Positions 32,788 through 41,005 of a stretch of 44,186 nt of DNA are shown here, piece by piece. This DNA is from RGIG2041 sp045546315 (GTDB lineage Bacteria; Bacillota; Clostridia; UBA1381; UMGS1253). A program made the translations under genes and the position numbers. Location: positions 1-44,186 of the forward strand of contig JAZQCN010000087.1 in assembly GCA_045546315.1 (NCBI GenBank). The letters run 5' to 3'. Position 1 is the stretch's first letter, and each line of letters starts with the position of its first letter. A model generated the notes under the pieces. The model was not told the DNA's origin, searched no databases, and saw only the letters and a program-made list of their open reading frames with translations.

Positions 32788-34203
32788 ATGGAAAAGGATT
32801 TGTATACCTACTTAACTGAATACAGTCAGGGCAGCAGAATTCCGATGCATATGCCGGGGCATAAGCGGCGCGATTGTATTGCACCGTATATGTCTGTAAG
32901 CGCGCTGCAGGATTTTACGGAAATCTCTGCCACCGATAACCTGCACGATGCGCGGGGGGTGCTCAAAGACTCTATGGCACTGGCATCAAAGCTGTGGGGG
33001 AGTCTTCAGTCGTTTTACTTGGTCGGCGGCAGCAGCTGCGGCATTTTGGCAGGTATCCGTGCGCTGACGAAGCGCGGCGATAAAATATTGGTTTCCCGCA
33101 ACGCACATAAGTCTGTATTTCACGCCATTGAGCTGTGCGGACTGGAGCCGATTTTTGTTCTGCCGCCGCAGGTGCCGGGGTTCGGTATTTGCGGCTCGTG
33201 TACGCCACAGCAGGTGGAGTATGCTTTTGACGAGCACCCGGACATCCGCCTTGCAATTATCACCAGCCCGACCTATGAGGGCGTGATTTCCGATATTTGC
33301 GGCATCGCGGAGGTTGTACACCGCTACAATGCACTTTTGTTTGTCGATGAGGCACACGGTGCACATCTTGGTCTGCATCCGGCGTTTGAAAAAAGCGCAG
33401 TACAGTGCGGCGCGGATTTGGTGGTGCAAAGCCTGCACAAAACGCTGCCCGCCTTTACACAGACGGCGATTTTGCATGTGTGCAGCAAGTGCGTGGATTT
33501 ACAAAGGCTTCAGCACCAGCTGGCGGTGTTTCAAACCAGCAGTCCGTCCTATCCGTTAATGCTTTCGGCGGATGGTTGTGTGCGACAGATTTTAGAAAAA
33601 AAGGACTTTTTTGATGCTTGGCTGGTCGGCTTGGCAGGGTTTTCTATTTGGGCATCGCAGCTTGGCTGCCTGCAGGTGCTCGGGCACGGCAACCCGCTTC
33701 CGAGAGAAGTTTTTGCATTTGATGAAACAAAGCTGTATGTCAGCACGCACGGCTGCAATTTAACCGGCCCGGCGCTGGAGGCACAGCTTTCGGAATATAA
33801 TATTGATTTGGAAATGGCTTGCCAAAACGGCATCCTGGCAATGACCGGGGCCGGGGATACCATTGAATCTGTCGGTGCTTTTGCGGAAGCACTATTGGCA
33901 ATCGAGCAGACCTGCCGTGCCGCGAGCAAAGCGGAGGTAAAGCAGCCCGGCTTACCAAGACAAGTGTTTTCGCCGGAATTTGTTTTGGAGCAGGAATTCT
34001 TGCTTTGCGATATGCAAAACAGCATCGGGAAGGTTTGCGCAGAATATGTGTGGGCTTATCCGCCGGGGATTCCGCTTTTGATTCCGGGCGAGAGAATAGA
34101 AGCGAGCCTTGTTTATGCTTTGCAGCAGTACAAGCAATACGGCATTCGTCTGCACAAAAGTCGCAGTGCGGAAAAAAGTGAAATTGCGGTAATCGCTTCT
34201 TGA
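32788..34203 (+). CDS. Orn/Lys/Arg decarboxylase family PLP enzyme
   Basis: A fold-type I PLP enzyme of 471 residues, the short Gram-positive form of the ornithine/lysine/arginine decarboxylase family (like B. subtilis SpeA/YaaO). It begins with the family block SRIPMHMPGHKRR. Cofactor contacts are GGSSCGILAGI, NAHKSV, SPTYEGV and VDEAHGAHLG. The Schiff-base lysine is Lys218 in QSLHKTLPAFTQ. The C-terminal domain has YPPGIPLLIPGE, also typical. The substrate (Arg, Lys or Orn) cannot be decided from sequence by eye. There is no N-terminal wing domain, which explains the short length. A polyamine-pathway role is the default inference. Confidence 0.88.
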   Translation: MEKDLYTYLTEYSQGSRIPMHMPGHKRRDCIAPYMSVSALQDFTEISATDNLHDARGVLKDSMALASKLWGSLQSFYLVGGSSCGILAGIRALTKRGDKILVSRNAHKSVFHAIELCGLEPIFVLPPQVPGFGICGSCTPQQVEYAFDEHPDIRLAIITSPTYEGVISDICGIAEVVHRYNALLFVDEAHGAHLGLHPAFEKSAVQCGADLVVQSLHKTLPAFTQTAILHVCSKCVDLQRLQHQLAVFQTSSPSYPLMLSADGCVRQILEKKDFFDAWLVGLAGFSIWASQLGCLQVLGHGNPLPREVFAFDETKLYVSTHGCNLTGPALEAQLSEYNIDLEMACQNGILAMTGAGDTIESVGAFAEALLAIEQTCRAASKAEVKQPGLPRQVFSPEFVLEQEFLLCDMQNSIGKVCAEYVWAYPPGIPLLIPGERIEASLVYALQQYKQYGIRLHKSRSAEKSEIAVIAS

Positions 34204-34228
34204 CAGAAGCAGGTGCATATGATATACT
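34200..34228 (+). promoter_or_regulatory. Promoter of scfA
   Basis: TTGACA, 17 bp, TATACT. It overlaps the stop of the preceding gene by one or two codons. AAAAAGGAGCG then precedes ATG 34259. Confidence 0.85.
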
Positions 34229-34258
34229 AAATACATCTTTTAAAAAGGAGCGAAAAAA

Positions 34259-34405
34259 ATGAAGAGAATTGTAACGATTGAAACTCGTGATTTGAACGAA
34301 TCTGTTAAGCACGGCGGTTGCGGCGAGTGCCAGACCTCCTGCCAGTCTGCTTGCAAGACTTCCTGCGGCGTAGCTAACCAGGATTGCGAAAAGAAAGACA
34401 GATAA
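34259..34405 (+). CDS. scfA: SCIFF peptide precursor (six cysteines in forty-five residues)
   Basis: A 48-residue RiPP precursor. The conserved core is present: GGCGECQTSCQSACKTSCG and a last Cys in NQDCE, giving Cys21, 24, 28, 32, 36 and 43. The leader is MKRIVTIETRDLNESVKH. The adjacent maturase forms Cys-to-Thr thioether (sactipeptide/ranthipeptide-type) crosslinks. SCIFF is almost universal in Clostridia, and its physiological role is still debated (signalling or redox have been suggested for ranthipeptides). AAAAGGAG lies 7-8 bases before the ATG. A terminator-like hairpin separates it from scfB, which would give much more precursor than enzyme. Confidence 0.96.
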   Translation: MKRIVTIETRDLNESVKHGGCGECQTSCQSACKTSCGVANQDCEKKDR

Positions 34406-34426
34406 GTATTAGAATACATACGAGAG

Positions 34427-34463
34427 AAAAAGTCTCATAATTTCACATTATGAGGCTTTTTAA
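34427..34463 (+). terminator. Terminator/attenuator between scfA and scfB
   Basis: AAAAAGTCTCATAAT / ATTATGAGGCTTTTT, with one G-U pair and a TTCAC-type loop, followed by TTTTTAATT. No separate scfB promoter was found in the 72-bp gap, so scfB is probably transcribed by read-through. Confidence 0.8.
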
Positions 34464-34477
34464 TTGAGGTAAGAAGC

Positions 34478-35851
34478 ATGATTCATCAATATAAATTAAA
34501 CGGCTATAATATCGTGCTGGATGTCTTTTCCGGCTCTGTGCATGTGGTAGATGATGTGGCATACGATATTATTTCTATGTATGAGGAAAAAACGGCGGAC
34601 GAAATCACGGCGCTGATTTTAGAAAAGTATAAGAACAGCGAAGAGATTACCGCGCAGGAAATTGCCGAGTGCATCGAGGATGTTGAAGCTTTGAAGGCAC
34701 AGGGGAAGCTGTTTACAAACGACGCCTATGAAGAAATTGCGAAAAACTATCGCAGAAATAATTTTTCAATTAAGGCGCTTTGTTTGCATGTGGCACATGT
34801 GTGCAACTTAAACTGCTCGTATTGCTTTGCTTCGCAGGGGGAGTACCACGGCGACCGCGCGCTGATGAGCTTAGAGGTCGGCAAGCGTGCACTTGACTTT
34901 TTGGTGGAAAACTCCGGCACGCATAAGAACCTGGATGTGGACTTCTTCGGCGGCGAGCCGCTGATGAACTGGGAGGTCGTTAAGGCGTTGGTGGCATATG
35001 GGCGTGAGCTTGAAAAGGCGCACGGCAAAAACATCCGCTTTACGCTGACCACGAACGGCGTTTTGTTAGACGATGAGGTTACAGAGTTTTGCAACAGAGA
35101 AATGCATAATGTGGTGCTAAGTCTGGACGGCAGAAAGGATGTGCACGACCGCTTTCGCGTTGACCACGCAGGCAAGGGCAGCTATGAAAAAATTCTGCCG
35201 AGGTTTTTGGACTTTGCGAAAAAACGCGGTGAAAAAAGCTACTATGTGCGCGGCACCTATACGCATCACAACACGGACTTTGTAGAGGATATTTTGCATA
35301 TGGCGGACCTCGGCTTTACGGAGCTGAGTATGGAGCCGGTGGTGTGTGATCCGTCCGACCCGTGTGCACTGACCGAGGCAGATTTGCCGGTGCTGTTTGA
35401 GCAGTATGAAAAGCTCGCCGTTGAAATGATTAAGCGCAAAAAGGCAGGGAAGGGCTTTACCTTCTATCATTATATGATCAGCTTAACGGGCGGACCGTGC
35501 ATTTATAAGCGCGTTTCCGGCTGCGGCTCGGGTACGGAGTATCTTGCGGTGACGCCGTGGGGCGAGCTGTATCCGTGTCATCAGTTTGTCGGTGACGAGA
35601 AATACAGTATGGGTAACATCTATGACGGTGTGACCAATACGGCGCTGCGTGATGAGTTTGCATCGTGTAATTGCTACACGAGAGAGGACTGCAAGGCTTG
35701 CTGGGCAAAGCTTTACTGCGCAGGCGGCTGTGCGGCAAATGCGTGCCACGCGACGGGCAGCATTGCAGGCGTATATAAATACGGCTGTGAGCTGTTTAAA
35801 AAGCGTATTGAGTGTGCACTTATGGTAAAAATTGCAGAATTGGATGCATAA
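34478..35851 (+). CDS. scfB: SCIFF radical SAM maturase
   Basis: A 457-residue radical SAM/SPASM enzyme that installs thioether links in the SCIFF peptide. Residues 1-90 form the precursor-recognition (PqqD-like RRE) domain (DVFSGSVHVVDDVAYDII). The radical SAM cluster is bound by Cys109, Cys113 and Cys116 in HVCNLNCSYCFA, followed by FFGGEPLMNW (SAM contact) and LTTNGVLLDDE. The SPASM region binds auxiliary clusters with Cys-rich blocks: GCGSGTEYLAVTPWGELYPC, CNCYTREDCKACWAKLYCAG and GCAANACHATG. GAGGTAAGAAGC precedes the ATG. Its partner scfA lies directly upstream. Confidence 0.96.
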   Translation: MIHQYKLNGYNIVLDVFSGSVHVVDDVAYDIISMYEEKTADEITALILEKYKNSEEITAQEIAECIEDVEALKAQGKLFTNDAYEEIAKNYRRNNFSIKALCLHVAHVCNLNCSYCFASQGEYHGDRALMSLEVGKRALDFLVENSGTHKNLDVDFFGGEPLMNWEVVKALVAYGRELEKAHGKNIRFTLTTNGVLLDDEVTEFCNREMHNVVLSLDGRKDVHDRFRVDHAGKGSYEKILPRFLDFAKKRGEKSYYVRGTYTHHNTDFVEDILHMADLGFTELSMEPVVCDPSDPCALTEADLPVLFEQYEKLAVEMIKRKKAGKGFTFYHYMISLTGGPCIYKRVSGCGSGTEYLAVTPWGELYPCHQFVGDEKYSMGNIYDGVTNTALRDEFASCNCYTREDCKACWAKLYCAGGCAANACHATGSIAGVYKYGCELFKKRIECALMVKIAELDA

Positions 35852-35867
35852 ACTATTATAAAAAATA

Positions 35868-35902
35868 AAAGGGAACGGAAACTCATTTTCTGTTCCTTTT
35901 TT
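35868..35902 (+). terminator. Terminator of scfB
   Basis: AAGGGAACGGAAA / TTTTCTGTTCC stem with one G-U pair, then TTTTTTA. Confidence 0.8.
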
Positions 35903-35903
35903 A

Positions 35904-35932
35904 TTGAAACATGGAAAAAAATGTGTTATAAC
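35904..35932 (+). promoter_or_regulatory. Promoter of the glycoside hydrolase operon
   Basis: TTGAAA, 17 bp, TATAAC, directly after the scfB terminator; AAAGAGGTGG precedes ATG 35959. No clear operator palindrome was seen. Confidence 0.65.
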
Positions 35933-35958
35933 TATAGATAGATAAAGAGGTGGTAAGC

Positions 35959-36924
35959 ATGGAGTTCAAACTTAAAATCCAGCCGGAAGATGTTAAGGGG
36001 TTTAATTATCATCCGAGTTATTCAACCGGCGCTATGGAAGATTGGATGTTGTTTGATTATGAGGTGTGGGAAAGAGAACTCAGAAACGGAAAAAAACTTT
36101 TTCCGAAAATGAATACTATAAGAATATGGCTTTCGTGGAATGCGTTTTGCCGATTGGAAAAAAAGTTTATTGAAGAAGTGCGACAAGTTGTTGAATTGTG
36201 CAAAGAACTGGATTTGTGCGTGATGCCATGCCTGTTCAATCGTTGGCATGACCCTATGGTGGATTGCGACGGCATTTATATCGATCATTTTCTGCCGGGT
36301 AGCAGTTGGCTTTTGAAATACGGCAATCTCTTTGAGGATTATATTGACGCGCTTTGTGATGAATTTAAGGACGAGGAACAAATCCTTGTGTGGGATTTGT
36401 GCAATGAACCTTTTGCGTACAGCAATGATTTTCCGCTAAAGGATGAAGTTTTGCCGCACGAGCAAGCTTGGCTTTATAAAATTGCGGACAGAATGCGGAA
36501 AAATAACGTTATACAGCCGTTGGGCGTTGGTGGATGGTGCGCAGAGACTGACAAGTATTATGACGAAATTTCGGATATATACCTTACGCATTTGTACTGC
36601 ATAGACCCGGACAAGGCCGAAGGGTTTGACGAATTTGTCAAAGAATATACGGACGAGCTTAGACAGAAGGGCAAGAGTCTGATCGTTTCGGAATGTTGTT
36701 GGGGATCGTTTGATGATGAAAGACGCGTGCAACTCATTAAGGCGTCCTTGGACGCATTTACAAACCATGGGGCAGGCTTTGTTGTGCATGCATTGCAATA
36801 CAGTGGCTGTGCCGATTTGCACGACTATGATGACGGAAGAACATCGCCTGAAATCGGCAACCTTTGTTTTGTGAATAAAGACGGAACATTAAGACCCGGA
36901 CATGATATTTTTAACAAATACTAA
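35959..36924 (+). CDS. Glycoside hydrolase family 5-like protein, cytoplasmic
   Basis: A 321-residue TIM-barrel glycosidase of the clan GH-A type. The acid/base is most likely Glu150 in VWDLCNEPF, and the nucleophile is Glu245 in LIVSECCWGS, at the ends of strands 4 and 7 as expected. NTIRIWLSWNAF gives the strand-2 Arg common in this clan. There is no signal peptide, so it should act on oligosaccharides already taken up. The start ATG 35959 has AGAGGTGG in front; the GTG at 35950 lies within that site. Codon usage is visibly more AT-rich than in the neighbouring genes. The substrate is unknown. It heads an operon with the GH88 lipoprotein (60-bp gap) and the SGNH hydrolase. Confidence 0.7.
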   Translation: MEFKLKIQPEDVKGFNYHPSYSTGAMEDWMLFDYEVWERELRNGKKLFPKMNTIRIWLSWNAFCRLEKKFIEEVRQVVELCKELDLCVMPCLFNRWHDPMVDCDGIYIDHFLPGSSWLLKYGNLFEDYIDALCDEFKDEEQILVWDLCNEPFAYSNDFPLKDEVLPHEQAWLYKIADRMRKNNVIQPLGVGGWCAETDKYYDEISDIYLTHLYCIDPDKAEGFDEFVKEYTDELRQKGKSLIVSECCWGSFDDERRVQLIKASLDAFTNHGAGFVVHALQYSGCADLHDYDDGRTSPEIGNLCFVNKDGTLRPGHDIFNKY

Positions 36925-36984
36925 AATCGGACGAAGAACGAGGTGTTCTTCATTGTAAAAATGTTGACTAGGGAGATGAGATTG

Positions 36985-38628
36985 ATGTGTAAAAAGAAAT
37001 GTCGCGTAGTTGCTCTACTGTTGGCGTTTGTATTTGTGCTTTGCAGTTGTACTGCGCAGGCACAAATCTTTCCGACACCGCAAACCGATATTCAAACCGT
37101 TTTGCCGTCGGTGCGCCGTGTGGTTTTAACGGAGAATTCGGATGTGATGACGGTCGGCACAGAGAGTAAAAAGGTGACAGCGCCGTATGTGAAGGCAGGG
37201 CGTATGCTTGTGCCGCTCCGCGCCGTAAGCGAAGGTCTGGGCGCGATTGTCAACTGGGACGAAAATGCGCAGTGTGCCTCTATAGCACAAAACGGCAAAA
37301 CCGTGTATGTGACCATCGGCTCTGCACAGGCAAGTGATTCTGCCGGCAATGCTTATGTCTTGGATGTAGCGGCAGAGCTTTACAACGGTAACACAACCAT
37401 GGTGCCGATTCGCTTTGTGTCCGAAGCGCTCGGTTATGAGGTTACTTATGATGAGATTAAGCAAAGTGCGTATATCTGTAAGCGCAGCTTTGCGGATGCG
37501 CCGATAGAAATCAGCGCAGACACACTTGCGGCGATGACGAGGCTTGCATCGGATAAGACGCGCCAAAGCAGCGCCTCCGTGGGGAGCTTGTTTGCGGATA
37601 CGACCGATGCGAGCGGCAAATACAATCCGGCAAAGCCGGGCTGGACGAGCGGCTATCTGGTGAGTCAAAACTTGGTTTGCTATGAATTGACGGGCGACAG
37701 CTATCACTTGCACGAGGCGCGCAATGTGTATGACCGCCTTTTGGGTACGATTTATGTAAACGGCAGGGTAAAGCCGGTGTTTAACTTAGGTATTACCTCG
37801 GCAATGCGCTATTTTGAGAAGTATTTGTGCCAAACGAATGCTGATACCGGAGAAAAGGATTTAACACCGCTTTTAGATGCGGCAAACGGACTGGCAAAGC
37901 GTCAGGCGGATGTCGGGTATTTGCATCCGTGGGGTGATCCGTCAAAGCCGAAAAATACGGACAATTACCGTATGCTGATTGACAGTATGTGCTCTTTGGG
38001 CCTTTTTGTGGAAGCGGCAAGGCTGACAGGGGATGCAAGCTATCTGGAGCGCGCAAAGCGCCACGCGGATTTGACACTCGAGGTGCTTGTACGCGATGAC
38101 TATACGACCTGCCACACCTTTGTTTTTAATATGAACGGTCAAGCGGCCTATGAGCAAAACAAACAGGGCTATCAAAACGGCTCCTGCTGGGCGCGTGGTA
38201 TATCCTGGGGCATTGCAGGTATGAGCGATCTGTATTTTGACACGGGTGAGGTGCGGTATTTGGACTGCACAAAGCGCCTGATTGATACATATCTTTTAAA
38301 GTGCGAGCCGGATATGATTGCGCGTTGGGATTTGGATTTTACGGGCGATACATCGCAGGAGTTTGACACGTCTGCCTCTGCAATTACTGCATACGGTATG
38401 CTCAATGTCTATAAAGCGACAAAGGATACCTTTTATTTAGAATGCGCAAAGCGCATTTTAAATACGCTGTATGAAAACTATTCATCGAAAGACGATGCAG
38501 CCTACGATGCGATTTTAAAGCATGGCGTTGCCAACAGACCGAGCAAAGCCGGTGTAGATGTGGGGCTGATTTACGGCGATTATTATTTCGCGCTGACGCT
38601 GCGCAATTATATCAATCTGACAAAATAA
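36985..38628 (+). CDS. GH88-family unsaturated glucuronyl hydrolase-like lipoprotein with copper-amine-oxidase-N-like domain
   Basis: The start is taken as ATG 36985 (GGGAG 9 bases upstream), giving a lipoprotein signal with lipobox LCSC and Cys22 as the likely anchor. Residues 50-165 form a copper-amine-oxidase N-like stalk module (MLVPLRAVSEGLGAIVNWDE; MVPIRFVSEALGYEVTYDE). Residues 185-545 match the GH88 alpha6/alpha6 barrel: MLIDSMCSLGLFVEA with the catalytic Asp333, CHTFVFNMNGQ, GSCWARGISWGIAGM and FDTSASAITAYGML. GH88 enzymes remove unsaturated uronate from lyase-made oligosaccharides. The second conserved aspartate (Asp88 in the Bacillus GL1 enzyme, HDIGF) appears as Asn267 in VFNLGI. 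It is therefore extracellular and may have altered chemistry. Confidence 0.85.
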   Translation: MCKKKCRVVALLLAFVFVLCSCTAQAQIFPTPQTDIQTVLPSVRRVVLTENSDVMTVGTESKKVTAPYVKAGRMLVPLRAVSEGLGAIVNWDENAQCASIAQNGKTVYVTIGSAQASDSAGNAYVLDVAAELYNGNTTMVPIRFVSEALGYEVTYDEIKQSAYICKRSFADAPIEISADTLAAMTRLASDKTRQSSASVGSLFADTTDASGKYNPAKPGWTSGYLVSQNLVCYELTGDSYHLHEARNVYDRLLGTIYVNGRVKPVFNLGITSAMRYFEKYLCQTNADTGEKDLTPLLDAANGLAKRQADVGYLHPWGDPSKPKNTDNYRMLIDSMCSLGLFVEAARLTGDASYLERAKRHADLTLEVLVRDDYTTCHTFVFNMNGQAAYEQNKQGYQNGSCWARGISWGIAGMSDLYFDTGEVRYLDCTKRLIDTYLLKCEPDMIARWDLDFTGDTSQEFDTSASAITAYGMLNVYKATKDTFYLECAKRILNTLYENYSSKDDAAYDAILKHGVANRPSKAGVDVGLIYGDYYFALTLRNYINLTK

Positions 38629-38640
38629 AGGAGACGAAAA

Positions 38641-39276
38641 ATGGGATTTACTTATGAGGAAGAAGCAAGAAAAGAAGTTTTGGAAACATATGAATGGGAC
38701 AGAACCTGGTGGGAGCACACAGAGGATACACAAACGCCACGCGTGCTTTTAATCGGCGATTCGATTTCCGCCGGTTACGGTGAAGTCATCAGAAAAGTTT
38801 TAGACGGAAAAATCCACGCCGACGGCTTTCGTACCTCGAAGGCACTTGATAATCCGTTTCTTCTTAAAAGCATCAGGCTGTTTGCGGAGCAGATGCAGCG
38901 CTGCGATTTAATTCATGTAAATAACGGACTGCACGGCTGGCATTTATCTACAGAGGAATATGAAGCACACTACCGCGCATTTTTAAAAGGGCTGATGGAA
39001 ATCTTCCCGGGTGTGCCGATTGTCATTGCACTGACTACACCGGTGCGCGTTAAGGAAACGCCGGAAATCTTCCATCCGGAGCGCACACCGCTTGTCATCG
39101 AGCGTAATGCGGCGGCTATCCGCCTTGCCGGTGAATTCGGCTTTGAGGTAAACGATTTGCACAGCGTAATCGTCGACCATCCGGAGTGGTGCCGTGACGG
39201 CGTGCATCAGACCGAGGAAGGCTATATGGCACTTGCAAAGCAGATTGCAAGCGTTGTGAAAAAGTATATTGGATAA
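38641..39276 (+). CDS. SGNH/GDSL-type esterase
   Basis: A 211-residue cytoplasmic hydrolase of the SGNH superfamily. Block I is LLIGDSISAGYG with Ser41, the block III-like segment is HVNNGLHGWH, and the C-terminal DGVHQTEEGY supplies the Asp and His. Such enzymes commonly remove O-acetyl groups from sugars. There is no signal peptide, unlike the lipoprotein encoded just upstream (12-bp gap), so it probably acts after uptake. AAAGGAGACGAAAA precedes ATG 38641. It is the last gene of the plus-strand half of the carbohydrate locus and converges on the PIG-L gene. Confidence 0.85.
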   Translation: MGFTYEEEARKEVLETYEWDRTWWEHTEDTQTPRVLLIGDSISAGYGEVIRKVLDGKIHADGFRTSKALDNPFLLKSIRLFAEQMQRCDLIHVNNGLHGWHLSTEEYEAHYRAFLKGLMEIFPGVPIVIALTTPVRVKETPEIFHPERTPLVIERNAAAIRLAGEFGFEVNDLHSVIVDHPEWCRDGVHQTEEGYMALAKQIASVVKKYIG

Positions 39277-39278
39277 AT

Positions 39279-39310
39279 AAAAAAGCACTTGCGAGGCAAG
39301 TGCTTTTTTG
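39279..39310. terminator. Bidirectional terminator between the two halves of the carbohydrate locus
   Basis: AAAAAGCACTTGC / GCAAGTGCTTTTTT is a perfect stem with loop GAG. It serves both converging operons. Confidence 0.9.
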
Positions 39311-39325
39311 ATTGTATTTTTGTTT

Positions 39326-40030
39326 TTACGGCAAAATTCTATAGGTTCTCATTCTGCCGGAAACGGTACACGGCGCGAAGCCTTCAGCCAATTTTGCGCC
39401 GCACTGCGCACCCAAGGATGCAGCGAGTGTGCGCTGGTTTTCAACGACGTCGATACCGTCGTGGTCTTTAAGCCATACAAGCTGGCTTTCGTGACAACGC
39501 AGCATATCTGCTACGGTTTCGAATTCTTCCGTGATGTCGACATACTCTGTCGGCTGGAAATCCATATTGTCCGAAGTGGTGGTGTAATAAAGCGGCATCA
39601 AGTCAACCGCTTCACCAAGCTCCGGATGGAAGTGCGGACAGCTTGCCGCAAACGACATATCGAATGCAAGCTTGGACACCTCGCGGTGGTCAATCATATA
39701 ATCGTTCGGTGCGTGTGTGATAATCAAATCCGGCTTTGCTTCGCGGATGATTCTAAGCACGCGCATCTTCTGCTCTTCGTCTGCCGCATTTACGGTTAAG
39801 TCGCCGATGTCTGCGGTTACACATTCAAAGCCAACCATTGTGGATGCCTTCACAGCTTCCTTTCTGCGGATGTCGCGAAGCTCATCCGGCATAATCACCA
39901 TATGCCCCATATTGCCGTTGGCAACATGGCAGTTGATGATGGTGTGACCGGCTTTTTTCATCTTTAAAAGTGTGCCTGCGCAGTGCAGTTCCATATCGTC
40001 CGGATGGGCGAGAAGTGTTAATACGCGCAT
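39326..40030 (-). CDS. PIG-L (LmbE) family N-deacetylase
   Basis: A 234-residue zinc-dependent deacetylase of carbohydrate esterase family 14. The metal motif AHPDD (residues 8-12) gives one His and two Asp, and the third ligand lies in DYMIDHREVSK. Family members remove N-acetyl groups from GlcNAc units (GlcNAc-PI, MshB, BshB, archaeal diacetylchitobiose deacetylase). AAGGAGGGAGACCC precedes ATG 40030. It is the third gene of the pfkB-nagB-like-pigL operon, 12 bp after the NagB-like gene. This suggests deacetylation of an N-acetyl amino sugar before or instead of NagA-type deacetylation of the phosphate. Bacillithiol-type functions are possible but not supported by the neighbours. Confidence 0.88.
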   Translation of the reverse strand: MRVLTLLAHPDDMELHCAGTLLKMKKAGHTIINCHVANGNMGHMVIMPDELRDIRRKEAVKASTMVGFECVTADIGDLTVNAADEEQKMRVLRIIREAKPDLIITHAPNDYMIDHREVSKLAFDMSFAASCPHFHPELGEAVDLMPLYYTTTSDNMDFQPTEYVDITEEFETVADMLRCHESQLVWLKDHDGIDVVENQRTLAASLGAQCGAKLAEGFAPCTVSGRMRTYRILP

Positions 40031-40042
40031 GGGTCTCCCTCC

Positions 40043-40981
40043 TTAGTTACACTCAGCTACGAGCGGACCTGCAAGCTCGTTTAAGTAGAAGAGCTTACCC
40101 GGCATTGTCGGGATAAAGGTCGATGTGATGTGCATATCCGGACCGTAGTGCAGTGTAGTGAGGAAGCTCATGCCCTGCCAGCCCATGCCGCGGCCGAGCG
40201 CACCGTCGCAGCCGCCGATGATTTTATCTGCCTGCAGGAAAAGACCCGGGCCGATGGTGTTGGCTCTGCACGGAACGAGTGTTGTGCGGCTCTTAAAGCT
40301 TGTAATTGCGTTTTGCTCAATGGTGAGCGGATGCAGCTTTGCGCCGAGGCGATACGGTGCCTTTTTCCATTCCTCTACGCTTGCGTAGTCTGCTGCAAAA
40401 TGCGGCTCCCAGAATGCGATGTGGCAAACTCTGCCGATACCGAATACCAAAAGAAGCTTTGCGCCCTCAGCCTTGAGTGCGGCAATCTTTTCCGGATAAG
40501 TCGGTAAGTTTTCCTTTGTTGCGAAGTTGCGCTGCGCCGGCGGAATTGTGTTTTCGCCGAGCTTGTCAAAGAAAGCTTCCTTCATAGAATACTCAAACGA
40601 AGCCGGATTGTCGTTCGGCAAGGTGTTGCCTTCGCCGTCAGCCCATTCGTCCATATTGAAGGTGTATACATGGTCACACTTTACATTCCAAGCCTTTAAG
40701 AAGTATACTGCCCATTTGTACATACCCATCGGGCCAACCGGCAGAATCATAGCAAGCTTTTCGCCTCTGTCGCGTGCTTCCTTGATGGAAAGCGCGATTT
40801 CATGGCCCATCAATGTGTCAAATTCGTAGATGTTTTCACACGCTACCGGTGTAAAATCCTTGTGCCAGAAGTCCTCGCGGGTAACACCCTTTTCACAGCA
40901 TGCGTCGATTTTTGCAATGTCCCAACCCTTCGGGAAGAAGTCCTCGCACAAGCTGCCTTTCACTGTGCTTAAAAAATCCAT
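40043..40981 (-). CDS. Divergent glucosamine-6-phosphate deaminase/isomerase-like protein (NagB family)
   Basis: A 312-residue member of the NagB/RpiA/SugarP-isomerase superfamily, longer than typical NagB (about 240-270). Recognisable parts are ILPVGPMGMYKW (phosphate loop region), YTFNMDEWADGEG with Asp111 (NagB Asp72), PASFEYSMKEAFF and GIGRVCHIAFWEP. In the last, His187 and Glu192 match NagB His143 and Glu148, but Val185 stands where NagB has Asp141, a residue needed for ring opening and proton transfer in known deaminases. NagB makes fructose-6-P and ammonia from glucosamine-6-P. This form may be an isomerase on another sugar. AAAAGGAGAGAAACG precedes the ATG. The gene lies 24 bp after the pfkB-type kinase gene. 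Confidence 0.75.
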   Translation of the reverse strand: MDFLSTVKGSLCEDFFPKGWDIAKIDACCEKGVTREDFWHKDFTPVACENIYEFDTLMGHEIALSIKEARDRGEKLAMILPVGPMGMYKWAVYFLKAWNVKCDHVYTFNMDEWADGEGNTLPNDNPASFEYSMKEAFFDKLGENTIPPAQRNFATKENLPTYPEKIAALKAEGAKLLLVFGIGRVCHIAFWEPHFAADYASVEEWKKAPYRLGAKLHPLTIEQNAITSFKSRTTLVPCRANTIGPGLFLQADKIIGGCDGALGRGMGWQGMSFLTTLHYGPDMHITSTFIPTMPGKLFYLNELAGPLVAECN

Positions 40982-41005
40982 TTCGTTTCTCTCCTTTTAT
41001 AAAAT

